Part shown: in pieces, positions 48,201 to 60,000 of the stretch | How positions within the stretch are numbered: position 1 is the first letter of the stretch | Layout of the letters: each line of letters opens with the position of its first letter | From: Membranipora membranacea | Lineage: Eukaryota; Bryozoa; Gymnolaemata; Cheilostomatida; Membraniporidae | Reading direction: 5' to 3' | DNA: 60,000 nt | NCBI GenBank assembly: GCA_914767715.1 | Contig: OU612067.1 | Span: forward strand, 994,001 to 1,054,000 | Notes under the pieces: model-generated | What the model was told of the DNA's origin: nothing | Seen by the model: the letters and a program-made list of their open reading frames with translations, nothing else | Databases searched by the model: none | Position numbers and translations under genes: made by a program

Positions 48201-49102
48201 AAGCTTTGTTGTGATGATGTTCTATTTTTGTCTAATATTTTGCCAACTCCGATCATTTTTATGTCTGCATTCCGTCATAAGAACACCATGTATAATTGTT
48301 TTTAACTTTGTCCTCATCAAGGTATTCAGTGAAATCAGACAAGCACGATATCGGTTTTGGATTTGTGTACAAACCTATGAAGAGTGATATCACTAAGGTG
48401 AAGCATATGGAGGTGATCATACCCATAGAGCGAGTTAACTCACACAAAGCCACTCAACAGGGTACTATAGAGTGTACTAAGCCCGGTACATGTAAGTGTG
48501 TATAAGTACATGTATAAGTCTCACATTAGATGTCCACAGCATGATGTACTTTTATCTTAAAAATTGTCATAAGTGTCAGTAAATAGCTGAAGCAAGGAAA
48601 TCACCAGTGATATGCGTCAGGAATGAGCAAAACACTTAGTAGTTTGTATTTATTGTCTCACCATCAATCATTATAATGTGAATAGATATGTTGTGTGTCG
48701 ATTTATATTACAGAGCTGGTAACTCAGTTGCCTTAGTTGTCTCATTGCATGAATTGTAATAAGTATTACAGTTTTATTGAAGTTATGAACCTATGAGTTG
48801 TCCAAATCTTTTTTGGCCTAAGTTGTGTTTTCTTGGACAAAAAGGGGACAACTCTTTTAGTACACCCATGTTGATGATTTTAAATGTAAGCATTCAATTT
48901 GTTTTCATGATGCTACAATAATAAATTTGTTCCAGACTTGTTGGTGTTGGATAACTCATTTAGCTGGACACGTAGTAAAGATGTTTATTATAGCGTGGAG
49001 ATCGAGCATTGTTCAGCTGATGGTGAGGGCGACGGAGATCAGGGGTCATTCAGCTCCGCCCTCGATCAGCTGAACCTAGATGATAATCCACTACTACCCT
49101 AA
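42277..49102 (+). CDS. SEC14-like lipid-binding protein (CRAL-TRIO plus GOLD)
   Basis: Twelve exons, all phase-matched: 42277-42351, 42657-42738, 43131-43174, 43495-43651, 45215-45309, 45432-45507, 45803-45883, 46197-46280, 46756-46862, 47940-48079, 48322-48491 and 48936-49102. They give 425 aa, against about 400 for vertebrate SEC14L2-4. The CRAL-TRIO-N region reads YYRRWLIAREWNCQRAETMI. The lipid-binding core has QIAIIFDMAGLG, EDNYPEMLKKTYIINAPKIF, VLSRRTTEKVQMLGSHWKE and the family mark DQVPVHYGGTQTGPNDDPKC. A C-terminal GOLD beta-sandwich begins at KVLYGGEVPKKYYL and includes DIGFGFVYKP and a final VLDNSFSWTRSKDVYYSVEIE. Family members bind and shuttle hydrophobic ligands (phosphoinositides, tocopherol, squalene) between membranes in the cytosol. 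The tail ends with an acidic LNLDDNPLLP. Which SEC14L paralogue it matches cannot be told. Confidence 0.95.
42373..42531. repeat. Long near-perfect hairpin in SEC14-like intron 1
   Basis: Arm 1 (from CACAGGCCTTCTGTAGTTAG at 42373) and arm 2 (ending GAAGGCCTGTG at 42531) are complementary over roughly 55 bp. One 7-bp insertion in arm 2 repeats ACTACAG/AACTACA. The loop contains TTTGGTCAAAGCC repeats. It starts 21 bp after the exon-1 donor. Confidence 0.9.
43960..44190 (+). mobile_element. tRNA-derived SINE
   Basis: Box A TAGCTCAGTTGG (43964-43975) and box B GGTTCGAATTCC (44010-44021) sit at tRNA spacing. The ends of the tRNA-like region do not pair as an acceptor stem, and non-tRNA sequence follows (GCAAACTGAGATCAACTTAG on), so this is a SINE rather than a tRNA gene. 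It lies in the sense orientation in the 1.56-kb intron of the SEC14-like gene between 43651 and 45215. The 3' end is uncertain. Confidence 0.8.
46862..47071 (+). repeat. Tandem array copying a splice donor (5 x 32 bp, then 2 x 25 bp)
   Basis: Units begin GGTATCCATTACTGATCTG and start at 46862, 46894, 46926, 46958 and 46990. Two shorter units (GGCTGGTCTCTGATACAAAC) start at 47022 and 47047. The first unit spans the exon-9 donor AAG|GTATCC, and the other four reproduce the same nine bases. Confidence 0.95.
47149..47664. repeat. Perfect 12-bp minisatellite, 43 copies
   Basis: The unit TGTGTTAGATTG is repeated 43 times with no visible variant, inside the intron between 46862 and 47940. Because the period is a multiple of three, the repeat is open in several frames (Cys-Val-Leu-Asp, Cys-Val-Arg-Leu, Asn-Thr-Gln-Ser). 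These frames are not genes. Confidence 0.97.
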
Positions 49103-51076
49103 GTGAGTGAGACAGGGTCTATTATCAGCTCTGTCATACAGTCGATACTTCATCAAGATTAAACCTTATGTTCAACCCCTCACCTTTACAGATCCATAAA
49201 AAATTAAAAGGCAAAGCTGGTGAAGTGACTATGTGATCGATGATCAGGCTTAGGCATAAGTCTATATAATGTGATAGACATATCAATATACTGATGAGTA
49301 AGGTCCAAGGAATACCTTGTGATATGCTGTGATAGATGTGTGAGTTCCAGATTGACTATTCTAATATTAAACTTATAATTCATCTATATTTTGTAACATC
49401 TTCATTTCATTTGTATTTCATCATAATGAGTTGTATTTTCATAAAATTATTAGCGTCTGATTTTTGAGTCTTTAACCTGTGCTTGAGACCTTGCTATATT
49501 TTGGTTGTTATCTGTTGAATCTCACGACAGCTTTGTTCACTGACTTATCCACATGCCAAAACACTTATTAATACTTATTGCCTCGTCGGTTCACCTAGTC
49601 TATGTATTGGACCTAAGTTTTTGAGGTTTTGTGTTTATCGGCCCACACAATAGGTGGCGCATACGCCCACTCATTTTGATCCTATCTTGATGAAATTGAA
49701 ACCATTTTGTTATGAGAAGGTCCTATATTGGCCAGTAAACCGCAGAGATACAGAGATGTATTGTGGATATGACTATATTTTTATACAAGCTTGTGATTAA
49801 TCAATCAGTTCTTTCATGTTCTTGTCAAGGTCGTTATTAGCATCATATGGTTTCTACTACTTATTGGATGATTATATATTTTTTTTATATATTTAATAAA
49901 TGATACATTCAATTTATGATATGTTTAAGGGCTGATGTATTTAACTAATGATATAATTAATTCATGTTACACTAAAGGAATGACAGATATTACGATGACT
50001 GATATATTAGCCAGTGTACTGCGATATCAGTGCCTGTGTTCCTGATTATTACACAGTGAACGCAGCATCTATTCATACTTATCAGTGAATTCTCTCTGGA
50101 ATGCTGACATCCTCCTCAGCTGAGTAAATGTGAGGATAGTTTCCTATTCCTATCAGCGATGTCGCTTATCTCTTATTCTGAATTCACAGCTCTTCCTGTA
50201 CTGCACCTTGTACCGTCGATGCACGTAACAGTTTGTCAGATTAACATTGAATGATGCTACATCACGCTCCCATATTAATCTTATCACAGTGGGGAGATAG
50301 TGTGAGGTCACCCAATGCAAACGCATGTCTCTTGGGCTTGTGAGATTTTTAACAGCTGCACACTTGGGTGGACCAGGTAGAGTCCTCCACACCTAGGTCT
50401 GAATCGAATGAAGGACTAAGGGTGATATTTTTATTTGTTGGAACATTAACATTATGTCCTATGGCATGTAACTGCACTCCTGCACTCTTTAGCCTTGCTT
50501 GAAATCCCAAGTTTCCAATTATTCTGTCTTTATTGCTTAAAATTGCTTGGACCAAGCAATTTTAGATCGGTAAATAATGTTCATTACTGCGTTTAACTAT
50601 TATGACTATAACTATTTTAACTATAACGACAGTTGCAGCGGCCTAAGGTGTATCTAAAATCTGTGTGTACTTTTCTTCATGATGATGAGCTGTCCTGACC
50701 CCTGACCAGCCAAGACCTTCTGACAGTTGGCTTCACCGCTGTGTTCCCAAGTGAACTATTGAATTGGCTTGGCTTATTGGATTGTTTTGCTGCTCATATC
50801 AAAAACAAAATGATAATGAATAGGATATTGGAAACCAATAATATCACTTTATTGTTAAAAATGAAGATTGCTTTATCAGTGTGTTATTCTTTGAAACAAA
50901 CAAGGTATCTATTGATTTTTTACACCTGACGCTCCTTATTGGAACATTTCATTTCAAGTTATCAGAGACGTAAGTTAAGATTTAGTCTGTGGAAGTCTGA
51001 CTGTTTGATTCCTCATACCACTGTTCAAAGAAAGTCTGTTGGATAAAAGAATCACATCTCCACATCAGAAGCTACA
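49103..51076. other. 3' UTR of SEC14-like gene and spacer
   Basis: AATAAA at 49895-49900 is a candidate end of the SEC14-like transcript. Minus-strand frames at 50.15-50.55 kb are broken and not recognised. A possible 5' UTR acceptor (CTCCACATCAG) precedes the ATG at 51077. Confidence 0.45.
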
Positions 51077-51655
51077 ATGATTAGCGGCAGCGAAGCTCTG
51101 ACCGCAAATATGAACTTCTCAGACAGCACAATACTTCCGACAACTGAAGATCACCATGATGACGATCATGAGGATCATGCAAATGAGGCTCTGGCTGCTA
51201 TTGGTATGGTGTTTGTAGGCGCATTTACAGTTGTGTTTAGTATCGGACTAATGACCATCGGATTTTTCTTTAGCGAGAGGAAACGCAGACGTAAGGAGCT
51301 GGAAATGAAGCATGAAGTTGTAGACTACTTATCTAAGCTTACTTCTAACGGCAAGAGTCATTCCAGTCAAGACAGAGCATTAGAGGAGAACGGACATAAC
51401 CAAAATAATGAAGTGAGAAGTGGAAACTGGGGTAAACTGTTCCATAAACTTCAGGCTGTAAACCAAGAACAAGACGCTGTTGTTATAGTTGATGAGAGCC
51501 AGTCGGCAATTTCTGACTCGATTGTTGACACAGCTGGGCAGAAGCAAACATCACAGTCGACAGCAGGTCAATTCCCAAATGGCAAACAAGGAAATGATCC
51601 TCTAGGGAAGGATAACGTACGAGAAGGCGTGGATAATGTAATGACGCGACTATGA
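51077..51655 (+). CDS. Small single-pass membrane protein, unidentified
   Basis: A single coding exon of 192 codons plus a TGA stop, starting at an ATG in the favourable context CTACAATG. The N-terminal 37 residues have one NFS glycosylation site and an acidic, His-rich patch (HHDDDHEDH, 26-34). A hydrophobic helix spans about 38-65 (IGMVFVGAFTVVFSIGLMTI), followed by the stop-transfer ERKRRRK and a hydrophilic, Ser/Gln/Asp-rich tail. There is no signal peptide, so it would insert by signal anchor with the N-terminus outside (inference). The clear anchor and charge distribution argue against chance, but I recognise no family. The gene lies tail to tail with the D8C gene. Confidence 0.62.
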   Translation: MISGSEALTANMNFSDSTILPTTEDHHDDDHEDHANEALAAIGMVFVGAFTVVFSIGLMTIGFFFSERKRRRKELEMKHEVVDYLSKLTSNGKSHSSQDRALEENGHNQNNEVRSGNWGKLFHKLQAVNQEQDAVVIVDESQSAISDSIVDTAGQKQTSQSTAGQFPNGKQGNDPLGKDNVREGVDNVMTRL

Positions 51656-52185
51656 TAATTTAATAAACCAGACATTCTTCCAATTACTGGTATAGTATGA
51701 ACGGTATGGGCAGTACTTTGCCAAAGATTGTCATACATAACAAGGGACTGTCCTAGATTGCTGGAATACTACCAAATGTATAAGATGTTATTAGTGTATA
51801 AATGAAGTAAACTCTCATGGTATTGCCTCTCAACGCCAAACTCATTTGATTACGAGTGCACATTGATAGCTATGTTTGCCTTGTTTGATTCCACCTACCT
51901 CACTTGTATAGATTAAGTATGACTACTACTCTGTTATTGTGATGTATATAAGCTGTGAATATGTGGTATATAGAAGGCCTACTACTTAGTAGGATTATAT
52001 ATTTGTAAGGTCCTAGCCAACATGTTTAGACTTTCACACTGTGTGTGAACTTATATCTGAAAAAGTTTTCTTTCTTGACAGTTGATTTGGCTGATATTAT
52101 TGTAAGATGATCACTATGACCACTAATTACTAAAACATATTATCAATGGGCGAAAAGCAAATGCTTGTAGCGGCATGATGATGTA

Positions 52186-52191
52186 AATAAA
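52186..52191 (+). terminator. Candidate polyadenylation signal of the 51-kb gene
   Basis: AATAAA about 0.53 kb after the stop. Others are at 51662-51667, 7 bp after the stop, and at 52252-52257. Confidence 0.45.
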
Positions 52192-52299
52192 TATTATATA
52201 AATATTTTAAAACTCGAGTGTTCATAAATACAAAATAGCGTCAATGATTGCAATAAATAATTCATGTAATCATTGCTAGCTTTCCATCTAGGAATGAAC

Positions 52300-52305
52300 T
52301 TTATT
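52300..52305 (-). terminator. Candidate polyadenylation signal of the D8C gene
   Basis: The complement reads AATAAA, about 100 bp after the minus-strand stop at 52403. It lies within about 115 bp of the plus-strand signals, so the two convergent transcripts probably end close together or overlap. Confidence 0.5.
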
Positions 52306-52402
52306 TCCGTTTGATAAGTTGTTATCCTCATGATTCAGTCGATCGCCAAATCTCCTAGGGACCTTGTCCGCTTTGTGTGTTGGGGGTTCAGAGTTTTGTG
52401 TC

Positions 52403-55400
52403 TCAAGTTTTGGTTTTTGGCTCAGCGATGAAGTTAATTTGTGTTGAAGCATCCTGGATTTGCCTCAGTTGGCCATTAGATGTATGACCGTTACCATTAC
52501 AGCTGTAGAGTGTCATTTCTTTACTCGAAGCAGTCTGTGTTCCGTTATTTATCAGACTGTGAGAAGTCTGATACTTAAGAGGCACCGGAGTATCCTCATT
52601 ACTAACCGCCTCACACAGGATCCATTTCTCCTGAAAAAAATAAGATAATTTCCACTGTTTGGTAAATTGCTGTAAAATGTTAACCATTAACAGTACTGTC
52701 ACTTGCAATACTTGGTTATGAGTTTGTAATGCTGATATTAGGTTTATTGCTGTCTATTTCTACTGGCAACCGAATCAAATAGTGAGAGAGGTATGAACGT
52801 GATGCTGAAATAACAAAGCTGATTGCTTTCACCTTCAGCATGTGCACCAGGCTTTAGGTGGTGGAACAAGCTAATCCAAAGTAGAAGTTTGAAGTTGGCT
52901 GTAAGTTCAGATTTGATATCGGAACAATAGCGTAATGATCAGACTGAGCAGAAATGAGATAAAATGGTGTTTTGCAAAGTGCACTAGATATAAAGACTCG
53001 TAAGGAGATTACATACCAATTTAGATAGATGGCGCCCCCTGTTGATTCGCAAAGCTTTTATAAGTGTCATCCTATAGACTCCGAGGGCCAGTAATGATAC
53101 TATTATAATCACTATAGTGACTAATACTATATATAGTATTATCCTCCACTCTCCTGTGTTGGCAGGTGTATTTTGGTCTGCCTTACTTTTATGTGGCTGT
53201 TGTGTGGCTCTTGCAGTCGAGACAGAGTTGATACCTGGATATATTACATGAGAAGGGATACCAGCTCCCACATTCAGAATATAGGCATAGTGTCTGCTAA
53301 ACTGAAAACAGAAACAAGATGGTGCTACTGTTTATGGATTTGACAATATACTTGCTAAATAAACTGGTGATAAGCGATTACCGATTCACAATGAGAGAAG
53401 GCGAATCAGTAAAACAATTAAGTGCTCACTTCATGTCATGCGTTCAACTTTGTCACATTTTTTCTATACCTTGATAGCATTGTCCCATCATAAGAGTAGT
53501 CTTAACAATAACCTCACGCCATGGGGGAGCAGGGAGGATGGGATTTACCCTTTCCACCCTCCCTCGAAGGAAAGTATCTAATGATATTTTATAAATTCTG
53601 TAGGAGTTATCTCCTCATTTCATGAGAGAGGATAACTCAGGAAATGGGAAAAGAATTGAACATTAATTGGGAGGTGACGGATGAAATTTCGAAGAATGAA
53701 TTTTTTCTTCATCAGCCTTGTGAGACAGCTATAGAGCTGTTTAATGTTTTCAGTGTAATGGGCTGTGATTGGATTACAGAAATTGTGAACAAGAACCCAA
53801 CAAAACCTTGAGGCTCCATTTACGACAGGAAGATTCAAAACCAATTGGATTTTGCTGTGAAATAAATGATTGAGAGAAGATATGTGGGTTATGAAGGGCA
53901 CAACTGAAAACTTTGAATTTTCCTAAATGATATTAGTTTTAAATTATGCCAACAATGTTTAATTACATAAAGACTAAACTACCACCAATAATGTTGACCT
54001 CCAACGTAAATCTAATGGAGTATGTTTATAATAATCTCTTAGTACTGAGCATCAATAAAACACTTACAGCAGAGTTGTATATAAGACCGGCAGCATTGAC
54101 CACTGTGCCCTGTGACGTTACGTTACCAAGATCTGAAAAAAGAACATGGAGAATGATATTGACTTGCACAATTATGCTTATAGCTGCAAACCCCATCACC
54201 CATTTACAACATCTATCAGATAGGTAAAGGTGGAAACTGTTTTGGAGTACAGTTACCTATACTGGTTTGCTTGTGATCATTCAAACCCATCTGGGAGTTA
54301 TTGACAAGAGACCGCAAAATCAACTAAAATGTATGTCTATCCTGCTTGCTTAAGTTGAGGTGAAAGGTCCAACAGTATATAAAATCTCACACACACCTGA
54401 CTGGCTGTAGAATGTATAGTATAGATATGTTTCTGTATTGTTCTTGAATATTTGAGGACTACCAATGATGCTGTATATATTAGAGACAGTTAAATGTGGC
54501 ACTTTTTGACTCTGTCCTCTTCTTTTGGCTCGCCTTTTGAAATAGTTGTTCAGTATTTCTACAAGCTCCAGCTTAAATCGATTTATTAGTCCCATAAGCT
54601 AAAATGAAATATGGAATGATAATTTTTCTGTCAAACACTGATGGGATATTTTAAGTTGAGTGAACTGCAAAATTTAATACATTAGAATGATACAACACCT
54701 TCCTCCCACCTCACTGCCCTGATATAGCGACCACTTTACCACGCCAAACTAGAAGTTCTCTTACCGTGTTCTTGGAAAAGACAACTCCTTATCTCAATAA
54801 CAGATTCTACAGGGTTTTTGTGTTTTTTTGTTGGATAGCCTGATGCGACGAAGAAAAGTGTCAAACAAAAATATGACACTTTTTTTTAATTCAGATTAGC
54901 TTCATCCGCGAGAGTGAATCACTTATTTTGTCTCATGAATTACCGACCATGCTTGTATATACTTACAGGAACTTTATATGGCAGGCTAAGCTTGAACTTA
55001 ACAGTAGCTAAATTTTGGATTATTGTACTGGACAGCTGATTCAACTGTTTGGGAATCTTTTCAGTAGTTCTAACCACCTGTTGATGGCTCAGTGAACTGA
55101 TGTTTGTGATTGGCTGATGACTCAATTCTAAAACAAACAATTCATTAAAATTAAGTAACCAGATACCGACACAGTTTCGTTATAGATATATGTTGTACAT
55201 TATCCGTTCACCAGTGCTTTCAATGGCATATATGGTTATATGCATTATCCAACAACATCATGACAGATTAATAAAATGGGATATGCCAAATTTTATTCAA
55301 CTATCAGAGTCCATTCTAGGTATCAGGAAGATCTACGTGTTAACTTCTAACTAAAATGTGATGCAATTACGCATACGGTGACTAATTTGCCTGGTATGAT

Positions 55401-58400
55401 AATTTAAATTAACTTTAAATTGATCACATTCAGGTTCACACACAGGCCTGGTAGTTCTGTTGACATCAGGGTTGGGTGTTGAACTTTAGTTCATTGATGA
55501 ATTGACTTCAACGCCTAATTGACGTGTCTGTGCAAACCTAAACAACTCAAACCTTTATTTGTAATCAAAGCAAAATGCAGTCTTTTCTCTAAACAATCAA
55601 GGGCTAGGTTGAAGGTAGTTTAGCCTAGAGGGTTATTGAGCAACAGGGCAAAGTACCCCAACCCTAAATTAGAAACATAAACACAACATTGCGGTATGTC
55701 TCATAATCAAAGGTAAAGGTGCCCAAATTTTGATTCCCAAAAGTAGAACTATTACAAAGTTATAGCCGACCCTCAGGGGATTACATACCATGAGATGTAG
55801 AGTCAGCACAGATACTTCCTTGTGTGATAGAGGGTAAAGGTGAGGAGAGTTTGTATATATAATAGAACCCGCAGGAGCGTATAGTCAGAGGAATGGATTG
55901 TTGGCAGCAGACTGCAGTGTTTCTGCTTGTCATATCAGTCATACATAGACAGGACTCTAACTCATCACCAAACTTCTCTGGAAGGCTGTCACCTCCAAGC
56001 CCCACATACCACGGGAACTGACTGTCACAGAATCCAGGCTAGAGAACGAGATAATTTAAAGGTACATATAGTTACATACCACTGCTGCGGAATTCCGAGA
56101 CATGCGATTGACAGGTTTTATGGCTCAGCGTTGATACCATGTCAGTAAACAATATGGCATCAAATTTTATTATAAAGCATCATATTTCAGCTCTGCCAAA
56201 AGGTACTCTAAACAAATTACTTCCACACCTCAAATTAAGTTTATCCGCTTGTCATGTTTCCAATTTTCAATGTTGTCCAAGCGCTTTGATGTTGAGCTAA
56301 AAACAATGTAGATCTGTCTGTAACAATTAGGCCCATTAATAGCGGCATCATCTTACATATTAAGCCAGTATTTTAGCTGACCTCACCCCACAAACTACGC
56401 CCAAAACTAAGCAATATCACTTCTACGCTGCCTGACATTCTACATGCTAGGCAGGTTTTTGAATGGTTAGATTTCGAATAAAAATGATCCCTCATGAAAT
56501 GGATGTGAGAGGCCTCAAAATTTTGAACATTTTAGTTGAGCTTGATGATGACTTACGACAATGCAGAGATTATTGGTGTTAGATATGACCACATTCTGAC
56601 ACTGCCCCGAGTTATCCTTCAGTATAAACCACTTGTTGACAGGTAGATCTGGAGTTATGTGCTCCGAGGTACCCCACTCAGACTGTCCTCTGTAGATTGT
56701 ATAATCTCCCCCTTGTATTATCTGATGATGTCCGGTAATACAAGGATCACCATCACCTGAGAAACAAAGTCAAACATCGTAAAGGCTGATACATGATATA
56801 TTTAGTAGCGATTAATTATATTGGCCATAAAATAAAATAAGATTTCTCTGATCAGAAGACTGGGAACAGCACAGATCATTTCTGTGCACTTTGAAGTGTC
56901 ATCAGAATATACATCAATATGCACAAATTTCATAACATCAATATGACATGACACATTAAAAACTATCAGTTGTGGGTTGAAACTGCTCCTAGTGGGCCAT
57001 CGCTTAACCAATAACAAAATTTTTCACCCCTTAGTTCTGACGCTGTCCTTTAGGTGGTTTTTGCCGTTCGCTCACAGAATTTTCTGTAATTATCTACCAG
57101 TTGAGTTGTTTCTGTATTGTTCAACGCCGCCACTCACACAGAGGCTGCACCTAAATCCGATCCAACCTGACTCATATGTAAATAATTCTATTCTGTATAG
57201 CCTGCCTGAGTCACAAGGTAAATACTTTATACACTATAATCATGGAGGTACCCTACTGAAGAAGAATATTAGTTTGACATACCATTATTTGAAATTGGCA
57301 TATCTCTCATGTAACATCCATTAGGTTTACATGGCAGGTTAAGTCCAGCTGAAACAGAGCACACATAATGGTATTATAAAGGCATACCTGACAGGTATAC
57401 ACTTTAAGCTGGGAACAGAAGGTTTTTACGCTTTTACAGAAACTAATTGACATTTAAACACAATAGTGCTAAATTCTCAACTATTTCACAGAAAACACCC
57501 TGTAAGTGAATTTTAGAATTCGACCTTGTTGTGAGGCTGATCTGGCGTGCTGCCATGGATGGCAGCCTCTTACATCAATACTTCCTCACAGACAGAAGCT
57601 TTGCTCTCAATCTGCGCAAACATTTATATTATAACAAATTATCGGCCTTCATTATTCTCAGCCTTCCTTATCATTAAAAATCAACTCTTCAGTTAGCTGC
57701 TTGTGAAGAAATTCCATTCAGCAAACAGATAAAATAGATAGCGCTAAAAATTTACTACACATTCTCTGCATAGCCACGACAAAAGCTTATTTTTTGAATT
57801 ATGGGTAATTGGACTTCCTCACTCTTGGATTAATTACTTAATCATCTGACTTATTCCATAATTCTACAATCAAAGATGAAAGTCCGAAGGATCCAGCAAA
57901 CGTAGCTCTATCCTTTGAAAGAATTACTGTAAATTCGAACTATATTCACACAACCTGTATGTACTTATAGCACCAAAGCAAACGTACGCAGCGCTCTCAC
58001 ACCATAAGCACTTAGGGTGACCAAATCTACGGACATTTTGCTTCGGGTATAACAACTCAATTTCAACAGCCGGGAGATGATTAAAGTCAAGTATGTCTGG
58101 AGAGAAATGACAAGTTCTCATCAGGTTATTTACACTGCTGATAGATTAAACAATTCATTTCGAGTTACGCAAGAAATATTCCACTGACCACAAACAATAG
58201 ACAATAGTCACATTACCAGGCATCTACTGTTTGTGTATTGTTTTACCATTACAATTAACTGCTCATCTATTTAATGTATGCTCAAAATTCTTATTAGCTT
58301 TCCTGAGAACATTGGTATTCATTTGAAAAGTGAAAACAATGGAATAACACTACACCTGGTCAGAAAATAACTTTGGTAGCCAAATTCTGGTAAAGAGAGA

Positions 58401-59966
58401 ATATACACTAAACTACTACCATCATGTAATTATGAATCTAACTCGCCCATTATAATTAAAATAACAACTTGTATAATTTTCTCAACTCATGACTAGCCCC
58501 GGTTTGATCTGGCTTTTAATTTAAATTGATACTTCCTCGTTCGTTCGAACAATTCTAGAAATGAATAACTTAGAGTTATAATCGAGCATTATCCCTCCTT
58601 TTCATCTAACAAGTGTTATGTAAATTAAAACGTTGATCTGGGAGTAACCAGTGAATTTGTAATGACCTGATCTACTTTTTTTCTTGTATGTCATCTAGGC
58701 TCAGATTTAACATCAGTATGAGTCAAACTCAGGAAATTAACATCAGAGTGGATAAGGAAAGCCATGAAAACAACATTGTCATGATAATCACTTTTTCATA
58801 ACTGAATATACATGAGAAGAAAAGCGGTTGCCAGAATTCCTGCCAGTAATGACAGGGCAATGACTTGACTACTATCTCTGTTATGTCGGTAAGTGGGCGG
58901 TAAGTGGGCGGGACTTGTGACCAACTCTCTCTAATAGACACTATAACAACTGTAATCAGTGTTGTCATTGTGACGCATGGCAGCATCACCTGGTAACCTT
59001 GGTGTGACAGCATGTTATACTTGTATGTGGCAGATTTCCACCCACCGACAAAAGTTAGTTCCTGCATGTCAGTGCCAAACCATTATTATATATGTTGGGG
59101 GAGTTAGGAAATGAGTATTCCGACATGGACTGCTAATAGTGCTCATACTTTACTGTTTGGACTTTGACAGCAATAGAGAACCCGCCCAGTAATTTCGGCA
59201 TACTTTGTTTGTCATTTTGCAGAACCAGTGCTGACACATTCTTGTTTATCGGCGTTCACATCAAGTTCTGTTACCAATTCAACGAAAACTTTACACAAAG
59301 ATGGTAAATCATATTCTTGTCTGAGGATTCAGAGAATGTTTTGACAAGGATATCCTGATAGATCTAGTGATAGACACTGGCAGCTGTGTGACTCAGTAAG
59401 TCTGACAGGCCATGACAGGTGGTCTGACATGTCAGGATTAAAAGTCATCTATCTCCTTATATTTTTAATTCATTCACAAAACAACCGAAAAAAATTGCTG
59501 TGACCACAATTGCAACATCACTATTAATCTCTCGGCCTCCACCCATCGAACTCACACATCAATCTTTGGGATGGCGCAGAAATTGTCAAAACAGTTCATA
59601 TTTAAATGATGTCATATTTGCGTGGGCAGCAATTTGCCTAAAGAATACACTTCCTTGCACAGCTATCAATTGACTAAACAGTTTCCAAACAGTTGCAACA
59701 CCAAATGTGACCCGCATTTTAATACATGAACTGGAGCCAATGCACATATCCCTATAACAGAGCATAGTATGGTTAGCTTAGATGTTGTTATAAGGGCTTA
59801 TAGCCCCACCTACCTAGGTCAGGATTGGAGCAGTTGATGGCGTTAGACTGTGAGATCTGACGTTGAGTGATGGCAGCTCTTGTTTGGGTAGGTTGAGTCT
59901 GGAATTCTTGTCTACTTGATGGAATGTCTGTAGAGTTGGTGATGATTGTTTGGCTGCTCACGATCA
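52403..59966 (-). CDS. D8C-domain type I membrane protein, 5' end outside window
   Basis: Nine phase-matched exons: 59814-59966, 57283-57348, 56557-56756, 55789-56038, 54967-55127, 54397-54598, 54068-54132, 53017-53301 and 52403-52630. They give about 536 residues; the start lies beyond the window. Order: a Thr/Gln-rich, NxT-bearing stretch; a short Cys segment (PCKPNGCYM); then DPCITGHHQIIQ leading into a uromodulin-type D8C domain (WFILKDNSGQC..LCIV..GFC..PWYVGLGG..SCLCM..AVCCQQ..IRSCGFYYIYKL). A juxtamembrane region of about 190 residues contains the basic FKRRAKRRGQ and the strand-like ETYLYYTFYS. A transmembrane helix follows (IILYIVLVTIVIIIVSLLAL), then a 110-residue tail. D8C domains occur in secreted or surface glycoproteins such as uromodulin and GP2, usually with a ZP domain, which is not seen here. 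An extra exon may lie at 57965-58096. Confidence 0.85.
57965..58096 (-). other. Possible additional or alternative exon of the D8C gene
   Basis: The acceptor TTTCTCTCCAG and donor A|GTACATAC enclose 132 bp that stay open in frame with phase 1 on both sides, so inclusion would keep the frame. The encoded residues (LLYPKQNVRRFGHPKCLWCE) are protein-like with three Cys. The donor is only moderate, so this is unproven. Confidence 0.4.
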
Positions 59967-60000
59967 CTGTAAGAATATAAAGCATAGAGTTTATTTTAAT

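Noticed and set aside
50153-50555. Minus-strand frames with CxC and HWVTSH-like strings, possibly a transposon or zinc-finger remnant
   Set aside because: Several stops and frame breaks; no motif set complete enough to assign.
58729-59067. Minus-strand frame of 112 codons within the D8C gene
   Set aside because: No acceptor/donor pair in phase with the neighbouring exons was found, and the hydrophobic composition looks fortuitous.

Overview
This is a window of animal nuclear DNA, AT-rich, with classic GT-AG spliced genes, introns of about 0.1 to 3.4 kb, polyadenylation signals and abundant non-LTR retrotransposon debris. Gene content (a Slac2/exophilin-type Rab effector, FAM221, DNA polymerase kappa, a SEC14-like CRAL-TRIO/GOLD protein, a D8C-domain membrane protein) points to an invertebrate metazoan. 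The sequence alone does not settle the phylum. I found no bacterial-type operons, CRISPR arrays or rRNA genes. The gene models below were built by hand from exon reading frames, splice signals and phase matching, and every chain listed stays open across its junctions.

Layout. Minus strand, right to left: DNA polymerase kappa (25266 to 16632, 12 exons, about 872 aa), FAM221 (15827 to 12713, 8 exons, 340 aa) and a Rab27-effector-like gene (8094 to beyond base 1, 7 exons seen). A repeat-dominated block at about 25.4-32.7 kb holds three non-LTR reverse transcriptase fragments and a nested foldback element. Plus strand: a two-pass membrane protein with PPxY motifs (32858-39393, 6 exons), a SEC14-like lipid-transfer protein (42277-49102, 12 exons) and a single-exon one-pass membrane protein (51077-51655). 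The right end carries the 3' part of a minus-strand receptor-like gene with a uromodulin-type D8C domain (52403 to beyond 59966), lying tail to tail with the 51-kb gene.

The genes do not form one pathway. They cover translesion DNA synthesis, vesicle/Rab traffic, phosphoinositide or lipid transfer, and cell-surface proteins. The most unusual points are: (1) a Slac2-like protein with two RabBD-type zinc fingers split by a low-complexity linker; (2) a foldback element whose arms carry a roughly 16-bp minisatellite and whose right arm seems to have received two separate LINE insertions; (3) a near-identical 196-bp duplication bracketing a catalytic exon of polymerase kappa; (4) a splice donor copied five times in tandem, next to a perfect 43-copy 12-bp minisatellite, in the SEC14-like gene; (5) several long intronic hairpins; (6) a D8C protein with a polybasic, furin-like site and a transmembrane segment but no ZP domain in view.
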